NCBI GenBank assembly: GCA_030634675.1
Contig: DAOWAH010000025.1
Coordinates: forward strand, 1-11,643
Source of the DNA: Fidelibacterota bacterium
GTDB lineage: Bacteria; Marinisomatota; Marinisomatia; Marinisomatales; TCS56
DNA: 11,643 nt
Direction of reading: 5' to 3'
Under the pieces are notes generated by a model. The model made no database searches, had not been told where the DNA came from, and saw only the letters and a program-made list of their open reading frames with translations. The position numbers and the translations under genes are program-made. This document shows, piece after piece, positions 6,931-11,643 of the stretch (positions are counted from its first letter, which is position 1; every line of letters begins with the position of its first letter).

Positions 6931-9024
6931 GTGAAGTATCAACTTATGTCAACACTGATAGCGGGAGTGATTATTATGTCATGCACTTCAACCGATAACC
7001 CGTTTTTTACCGAATGGGATACGCCTTTTCAGGTACCACCCTTTCAGCGGATTGAAACAAAGCACTACAGGCCGGCCCTGTTGGCTGGGATTGAAAAGCA
7101 GCGCACGGAAATTGAGGTAATCATAAACAACCCGGAGGCCCCCAGCTTTAAGAATACTATTGAAGCATTTGAGACCACCGGCCAATTTCTTGAAAGAGTC
7201 GAGAATGTATTTAATAGTATCAGCTCCACCGATGCTACCGATGAATTGGATAATATCGAGCGGGAATTCAAGCCGATAAAATCCCACCATCGCGATGATA
7301 TCCTCCTGGATGAAAAACTTTTTCAGCGGATTAAGAATGTCTATAACAAACAAGACCGGAGTGTTTTGACCATTGAACAGAATACCTTATTGGATAAAAT
7401 ATACCAGGATTTCGTCCGCAATGGCGCCAACCTTACAGACGCAGAAAAGGTCAAGCTGCGCCGGATAAATGAAGATTTAGCACTTCTAACCATGGAGTTT
7501 GCCCAGAATATTCGCAAGGAGATAGAAACCTGGGAAATGGTCTTGGATGAGGAAAGCGATCTAATTGGTCTACCCGAGCGAGTGGTTACCATGGCTGCCC
7601 AATTGGCTGAAGAGCGGGGGAAACCGGGCAAATGGCTGTTTACCCTTGATAAACCCAGCTGGATTCCTTTTCTTCAATTCTCTGAGCGTCGTGATCTTCG
7701 GGAAAAAATATATATGGCCTATATCAATCGGGGGAATAACAACGATCAACTGGACAATAAAGAGCGGATAAATAAGATTGTTAATCTGCGGATTAAACGA
7801 GTCAACCTGTTGGGTTACGCCACTCACGCTGATTATGTTTTGGAACGGAGCATGGCTAAAAATCCTGCCGGTGTTTACGAACTGTTGAACAAATTATGGG
7901 AACCAGCCTTGCGGCGGGCTAAAACTGAAGCAGCAGAATTCCAGGCTTTTATTGATCGAGAAGATGGGGATTTCCAACTGCAGTCGTGGGACTGGTGGTA
8001 TTATTCTGAAAAGGTGCGTCAGGAGAAATATAATCTTGATGAAAATCAGCTGCGGCCCTATTTCGAGATCAATAATGTGCGCGATGGCGCTTTTGCCGTT
8101 GCTAATAAATTGTATGGAATTACGTTTACAGAACGATCAGATATACCGGTTTACCATCCTGAGGTAAAAGTATTTGAAGTCAAGGAAGCCGATGGAACTC
8201 ATCTGGGTATTTTATATACAGACTACCATCCGCGGGTCGGTAAGTATGCCGGCGCCTGGGCCAGCGGTTTTCGCAATCAGTCCAATCGGAACGATCATTG
8301 GGTAACCCCGATAACGATCAATGTATGCAACCTGTCCCGTTCTACTGGCGATCAACCGGCTTTAATCAGTTTCAGTGAAGTTGAAACTCTATTCCACGAA
8401 TTCGGTCACGCTCTCCATGGACTACTCCGTACCCGGACTTACACCGATCAGGTCATGCCCCGGGATTTTGTGGAATTACCCAGCCAGATAATGGAAAACT
8501 GGGCGGCCGAACCAGTTGTATTAAAGGAATATGCCCGTCATTATCAAACCGCTGAACCGCTTGCGGAAGAATTAATAGAAAAACTGCATGCTTCCCGTCT
8601 CCATAATCAGGGTTTTAAAATGACGGAATATCTGGCAGCCTCAATTTTGGATATGGATTGGCATTCGCTTACTGAAACAAATGATCTTAATCCGATTGAA
8701 TTTGAAAATGCTTCTTTTAAGGCGATGGGGTTGATCCCGGAGATAATATCCCGATATCGCAGTCCCTATTTTAATCACATATTTTCAGGTGGGTATTCGG
8801 CTGGTTATTACAGCTATATCTGGGCACAGGTTCTGGACGCCGATGCCTTCCAGGCATTTAAGTATACCGATCTGTTTAATCAGGAACTGGCCAATCGTTT
8901 CCGGAAATATGTGCTTGGCTTGAGCGGAACCCAGGATGCCATGGAAAGCTACCGTGAATTCCGTGGGCAGGATCCCCAGATTGAGCCACTTTTAGTTAAA
9001 CGGGGCTTGTTCGATGGGCAGTGA
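6931..9024 (+). CDS. dcp: Peptidyl-dipeptidase Dcp-like M3A zinc peptidase, predicted lipoprotein
   Basis: Removes C-terminal dipeptides from oligopeptides; a zinc metallopeptidase of family M3. With the GTG start it has 697 residues, near the usual 680. The N terminus is a lipoprotein signal: K2, hydrophobic residues 7-16, then lipobox I-M-S-Cys18, so the mature protein should be tethered to a membrane facing outward. WDTPFQVPPFQRI starts the enzyme proper, as in Bacteroidota-type Dcp. The zinc site is complete: His489-Glu490-x-x-His493 in FHEFGHALHG and Glu515 in RDFVELPSQ. GYSAGYYSYIW (621-631) is the conserved tyrosine-rich substrate loop, and the C terminus has YREFRG and EPLLVKRGL, typical of Dcp. 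It is a single gene, divergent from the radical SAM operon. Oligopeptidase A is the alternative subfamily, but the C-terminal blocks favour Dcp. I see no clear promoter upstream; the spacer 6720-6918 otherwise holds only a weak 6-bp inverted repeat (6824-6829 with 6856-6861). Confidence 0.92.
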   Translation: MKYQLMSTLIAGVIIMSCTSTDNPFFTEWDTPFQVPPFQRIETKHYRPALLAGIEKQRTEIEVIINNPEAPSFKNTIEAFETTGQFLERVENVFNSISSTDATDELDNIEREFKPIKSHHRDDILLDEKLFQRIKNVYNKQDRSVLTIEQNTLLDKIYQDFVRNGANLTDAEKVKLRRINEDLALLTMEFAQNIRKEIETWEMVLDEESDLIGLPERVVTMAAQLAEERGKPGKWLFTLDKPSWIPFLQFSERRDLREKIYMAYINRGNNNDQLDNKERINKIVNLRIKRVNLLGYATHADYVLERSMAKNPAGVYELLNKLWEPALRRAKTEAAEFQAFIDREDGDFQLQSWDWWYYSEKVRQEKYNLDENQLRPYFEINNVRDGAFAVANKLYGITFTERSDIPVYHPEVKVFEVKEADGTHLGILYTDYHPRVGKYAGAWASGFRNQSNRNDHWVTPITINVCNLSRSTGDQPALISFSEVETLFHEFGHALHGLLRTRTYTDQVMPRDFVELPSQIMENWAAEPVVLKEYARHYQTAEPLAEELIEKLHASRLHNQGFKMTEYLAASILDMDWHSLTETNDLNPIEFENASFKAMGLIPEIISRYRSPYFNHIFSGGYSAGYYSYIWAQVLDADAFQAFKYTDLFNQELANRFRKYVLGLSGTQDAMESYREFRGQDPQIEPLLVKRGLFDGQ

Positions 9025-9066
9025 TTACAATTACAGTCCGTTCTGACAGGCTATAATTTGGGGAAG

Positions 9067-9933
9067 TTAAATTTCCACATTTTTAATACGATCCACGAAT
9101 TTCCTCATTTCCATTACCATATCCCCGCTGTGGGTACGGGTATTTGTCTCCATATCAATGTAAATGCTCCGGGGAAGGAGTGGTGTCATTTTCGCCAGGT
9201 TGCCCGGTTCATGCAGGTGATCAGTAGCTGCTCCAATAATCAGAGTGTGGATGTTAATGTCGGGCAGGATATCCCAGACTTCATACTTCACTAAGGAAAG
9301 GGCTGCTCGTTTCAGGCGGTATGGATCGGTGTCATCCAGGTTCTGACAGTATTTTTCATATTGATCGGCATCTGCCTCCGGATCCAGCCGGAAGGTTCTC
9401 AGATACCATTTTAAAAATATTTTCAGCAGCGTATATAATTGGAGTGGGAAGAAGTGGATCATTATTTTTCCCCACCACGGCACCCGGAACACAGCATTTG
9501 GTCCGACCAGGACCAGCGCCAGCGGTTTACTTTCCAGATACTGGCAGGCGTGAAGGATCGCCGTTCCTCCCAATGAACTGCCCAGCATAATATAATTATT
9601 TTCACTTAGCTGAAAATGATTGGTTAAAAACACCAGGTCACTGGCGATCACCTCGACACTCAGTTCGTCTTTTCCGGGAATAATTGCCGACAGCTTATCG
9701 CGTGTTTCCACATAATAAACCTTGTGATCTCGGGTCATTTCCAGCAGGGCATACTTCCAACTGGTGACCCGTGAAATCCAGCCTGGTACAAAAAATATTT
9801 CGGGTTGTTGAGCAGGTACCGACGGTGTAATTGTCAGTACTCGCAGAGATACGGTACCAGAGATGGATACCATTTCATCCAGGATTTTACAGCCGGGAGC
9901 ACAATACTGCTCGATATCGAATGTTTTATCCAT
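9067..9933 (-). CDS. Alpha/beta hydrolase, lipase/esterase-like
   Basis: A 288-residue serine hydrolase of unknown substrate. IFFVPGWISRVTSW (about 46-59) carries the oxyanion-hole region, GSSLGG (118-123) the nucleophile elbow with Ser120, and the likely acid and base are Asp238 in IGAATDHLHEP and His268 in THSGD. Between the elbow and the acid lies a cap (about 147-215) beginning with a very hydrophobic, aromatic-rich stretch (residues 152-178, VPWWGK then FFPLQLYTLL), which could be a lid or membrane-touching helix as in lipases. No signal peptide is seen. It begins 20 nt after the stop of the lipid kinase, so the two are very likely one operon, which makes a lipid or phospholipid ester substrate attractive but unproven. 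The first ATG has no good ribosome site; Met21, preceded by GGA, is an alternative start. The gene converges with dcp across a 42-nt gap without a terminator hairpin. Confidence 0.85.
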   Translation of the reverse strand: MDKTFDIEQYCAPGCKILDEMVSISGTVSLRVLTITPSVPAQQPEIFFVPGWISRVTSWKYALLEMTRDHKVYYVETRDKLSAIIPGKDELSVEVIASDLVFLTNHFQLSENNYIMLGSSLGGTAILHACQYLESKPLALVLVGPNAVFRVPWWGKIMIHFFPLQLYTLLKIFLKWYLRTFRLDPEADADQYEKYCQNLDDTDPYRLKRAALSLVKYEVWDILPDINIHTLIIGAATDHLHEPGNLAKMTPLLPRSIYIDMETNTRTHSGDMVMEMRKFVDRIKNVEI

Positions 9934-9953
9934 AGTGAATTAATTTTTTCCGA

Positions 9954-10898
9954 TTACATGACAACCCGAATGGCCTGCTTCAGGACTGAATACAGGGCTG
10001 GAGGATACCCCACGATTTCTCCGTCGGTTTCAATGCAAATACCAGATTTGGAATCGATTTCAAGATTGCTGCAGCGCCAGTGATGAGCGCATTCATTCTT
10101 TAAGACTGTTCCCATATACAGGGTAGGTATTACTGCTAGCAATTTCAGGCGTGACAGGGGATCGACTATCACCGCATCCACCATGCCATCATCCTGGATA
10201 CAATCAATGCCATAATTCATGCCACCGCCAAAATAACCGGTTTTAAAAACTGTCAGATTGCTCATGAATTCGCCATCCCAAGTTTCACCATCGATTTTAA
10301 TCAAGCAATCATATGGTTCAAATTCCCTGATGGTACTCAAACCGGCTAGAATAGCAGAAACATCAACACTAAGTTGTTTGATTAATCTAGAAAAACCGGT
10401 CACTTTATTATATTTATCCCCGGCCGAACTGATGATACCGATGCTGGAATTATTAATGAAGTAGCGGTTCACATCGCTGTTTTTCTCGGATTTGCAGTCC
10501 ACCCGGCAAATATCGATCTTGATGGTTTCACGACTGGTAAATCGATCCAGCATGCTGCGGTTGCCAGGAAATTTCCGGGCAAAATCGCAACTGCTGCCGG
10601 CGGGAAGATACAGTAATTGCAGTTCTGTGGTAACTTGCTCGCCAAATTGAGCCAATCCCTGCAGGGTTTCATTAAGTGTTCCATCACCACCAAAAACAGC
10701 TATATGCTTGAAACCGTCACGGATCAATTCAGTGGCAATGTTGGTAGCATGGTTGGGTCGTTCGGTCAATTTAAACTCAAATTCCAGATTATTAGCTTCC
10801 AGTTGTTGTTTAAACTTATCCCAGCGTTTGGCTGCTAACCCTTCTCCGGCGGCAGGATTGCAGATGATAAAAGTACGGTTTGTAATTACCTGCTCCAT
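9954..10898 (-). CDS. Diacylglycerol kinase-family lipid kinase (YegS/DgkB/BmrU-like)
   Basis: Predicted to phosphorylate a lipid hydroxyl with ATP, in phospholipid recycling or sphingoid/glycerolipid metabolism; a soluble protein acting at the inner face of the membrane. The 314 residues match the family. FIICNPAAGEG (10-20) is the first strand and nucleotide loop, GGDGTLNE (70-77) the hallmark motif, GSSCDFAR (101-108) the second motif, DDGMVDAVIVDPLSR (236-250) the metal-site region, and ETDGE (290-294) contains Asp292, by analogy with YegS/DgkB the general base. The second motif is usually GTxNDFAR; here Asn is Cys104 while Asp105 is kept. AGGG lies 4 nt before the ATG and supports the start. 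It heads the operon with the alpha/beta hydrolase. Whether it uses diacylglycerol, phosphatidylglycerol or a sphingoid lipid cannot be told from sequence alone. Confidence 0.9.
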   Translation of the reverse strand: MEQVITNRTFIICNPAAGEGLAAKRWDKFKQQLEANNLEFEFKLTERPNHATNIATELIRDGFKHIAVFGGDGTLNETLQGLAQFGEQVTTELQLLYLPAGSSCDFARKFPGNRSMLDRFTSRETIKIDICRVDCKSEKNSDVNRYFINNSSIGIISSAGDKYNKVTGFSRLIKQLSVDVSAILAGLSTIREFEPYDCLIKIDGETWDGEFMSNLTVFKTGYFGGGMNYGIDCIQDDGMVDAVIVDPLSRLKLLAVIPTLYMGTVLKNECAHHWRCSNLEIDSKSGICIETDGEIVGYPPALYSVLKQAIRVVM

Positions 10899-11206
10899 AA
10901 TTCCCTAACGAGTTGATTGTCCTAAACTATTAACAATATCAGGTTAGGCGCAAAGCAAGAATTTACCGGTTTAGGAGTTGTTGATTTCATCCAATACAGA
11001 TATCTGAATTCTACCGCTTTATTTAATTAATTGGCAGAAAGAATTATTCACTGACAACCAAAAGCGTTCCGATGCGTCTTACGTTGATGGTTATTAAACC
11101 TGTTAGAGAGAGTACGTCCGGATTGTGAAAATCGTATCATCTAATCGGGCGGTTATCTTTATCTGTTACCATTTAATATGAACCTGATATTGAAAGGAAA
11201 GTACTC
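10899..11206. other. Divergent intergenic spacer with an 8-bp inverted repeat
   Basis: This 308-nt spacer separates the lipid kinase (-) and PepF (+) genes and should carry both promoters, but I find no convincing -35/-10 pair on either strand. The only structure seen is TCCTAAAC (10920-10927) inverted as GTTTAGGA (10969-10976), 41 nt apart, with similar flanks (AGTTGATTG before the left arm, AGTTGTTGATT over and after the right one). No open reading frame with a ribosome site, no RNA gene and no terminator was recognised. Confidence 0.4.
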
Positions 11207-11643
11207 ATGAAATCCAGAATTATTCTGTCTGGAATATTAGTTCTAGTATGTTTTTCATTTCTTTTTGCTGAGAGTGACATACCCCAGCGTAGTGAGATTA
11301 AAATACAGTACCAATGGAATCTACAGGACATATACCCTTCTGTCGATGCCTGGGAAAATGATTTTCAAACCGTTGAATCCGGATTATCAGAATTTTCGGA
11401 ATTTAAAGGAAAATTAAAGAAATCCGGTACTGCAATCCTCAAATGCCTTGAATTAGATTCCAAATTATCGCTGAAGCTCGATAATCTTTATGTTTATGCT
11501 GGTTTATTGAAAGATGAGGATACACGGATATCGGAGAATCAGGCACTGAATGATCGCGCCCGGGGATTGCTGGTAAAATATGGTGAAGCAACTTCTTTCA
11601 TCCTGCCTGAACTGCAGACAATTCCGGAGAAAAAATTAAAGAA
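11207..11643 (+). CDS. pepF: Oligoendopeptidase F (M3B), N-terminal part, exported
   Basis: Partial: 145 complete codons, then the window ends. PepF is a zinc endopeptidase that cuts oligopeptides. The visible part matches the family's N-terminal helical domain: YQWNLQDIYPSVDAWENDF (35-53), EFKGKL, then LDNLYVYAGLLKDEDTR and a PELQ segment. The HExxH zinc site lies beyond the edge, so activity cannot be judged. Residues 1-21 form a signal peptide (MKSR, a long hydrophobic core, FLFA before Glu22); Cys15 lies inside the core and is not a lipobox. Most characterised PepF proteins are cytosolic, so export is notable. The start is supported by AAGGAAA (11194-11200), with AGGA ending 8 nt before the ATG. 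It is divergent from the lipid kinase operon. Confidence 0.87.
   Translation, partial: MKSRIILSGILVLVCFSFLFAESDIPQRSEIKIQYQWNLQDIYPSVDAWENDFQTVESGLSEFSEFKGKLKKSGTAILKCLELDSKLSLKLDNLYVYAGLLKDEDTRISENQALNDRARGLLVKYGEATSFILPELQTIPEKKLK

Noticed and set aside
9059..9076. Small dyad around GGAA...TTCC at the hydrolase stop
   Set aside because: Only four solid base pairs around an AT-rich middle, with no T-run; too weak to call a terminator.

Overview
The window looks like ordinary housekeeping and accessory chromosome from an uncultivated-type, moderate-GC, probably Gram-negative bacterium. The envelope argument rests on one lipobox (IMS-C) and two ordinary signal peptides on proteins that are cytosolic in many model organisms. 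The exported M3 peptidases, the intergenic palindrome and the general gene style recall the Bacteroidota / Calditrichota / Neomarinimicrobiota side of the tree, but this is an impression and not a demonstrated placement. No rRNA, tRNA, CRISPR array, integrase or transposase is visible.

Layout, left to right. (1) Oligopeptidase B (+), convergent with a RimJ/RimL-type GNAT acetyltransferase (-). (2) A 317-bp divergent spacer holding a 121-bp nested palindromic repeat and an AT-rich dyad with a possible promoter. (3) A Sad/YneI-type succinate-semialdehyde dehydrogenase (+) whose stop codon overlaps, as ATGA, the start of a small exported protein of unknown function. (4) On the minus strand, a two-gene operon: a PflX-type (COG1313) radical SAM protein, then, one base later, a Mut7-C protein with a beta-grasp domain, a PIN-like RNase domain and a zinc ribbon. 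(5) A divergent spacer with a strong dyad lying over a candidate promoter, then (+) a lipoprotein-type peptidyl-dipeptidase Dcp (M3A). (6) On the minus strand, a diacylglycerol-kinase-family lipid kinase followed 20 nt later by an alpha/beta hydrolase. (7) A 308-bp divergent spacer, then the N-terminal part of an exported oligoendopeptidase F (M3B), cut by the window edge.

How the genes may work together: three of the nine complete protein-coding genes or the partial one (oligopeptidase B, Dcp and PepF) degrade oligopeptides, the latter two apparently outside the cytoplasm, which suggests a peptide-scavenging lifestyle. They are not in one operon, so this is a neighbourhood effect at most. 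The lipid kinase/hydrolase pair and the radical SAM/Mut7-C pair are the two tight minus-strand operons.

I found no clear new defence or mobile system. The points most worth a second look are the radical SAM + ubiquitin-like/RNase operon with its dyad operator candidate, the secreted unknown coupled to the dehydrogenase, the nested palindrome, and the altered P2-pocket residue of oligopeptidase B.
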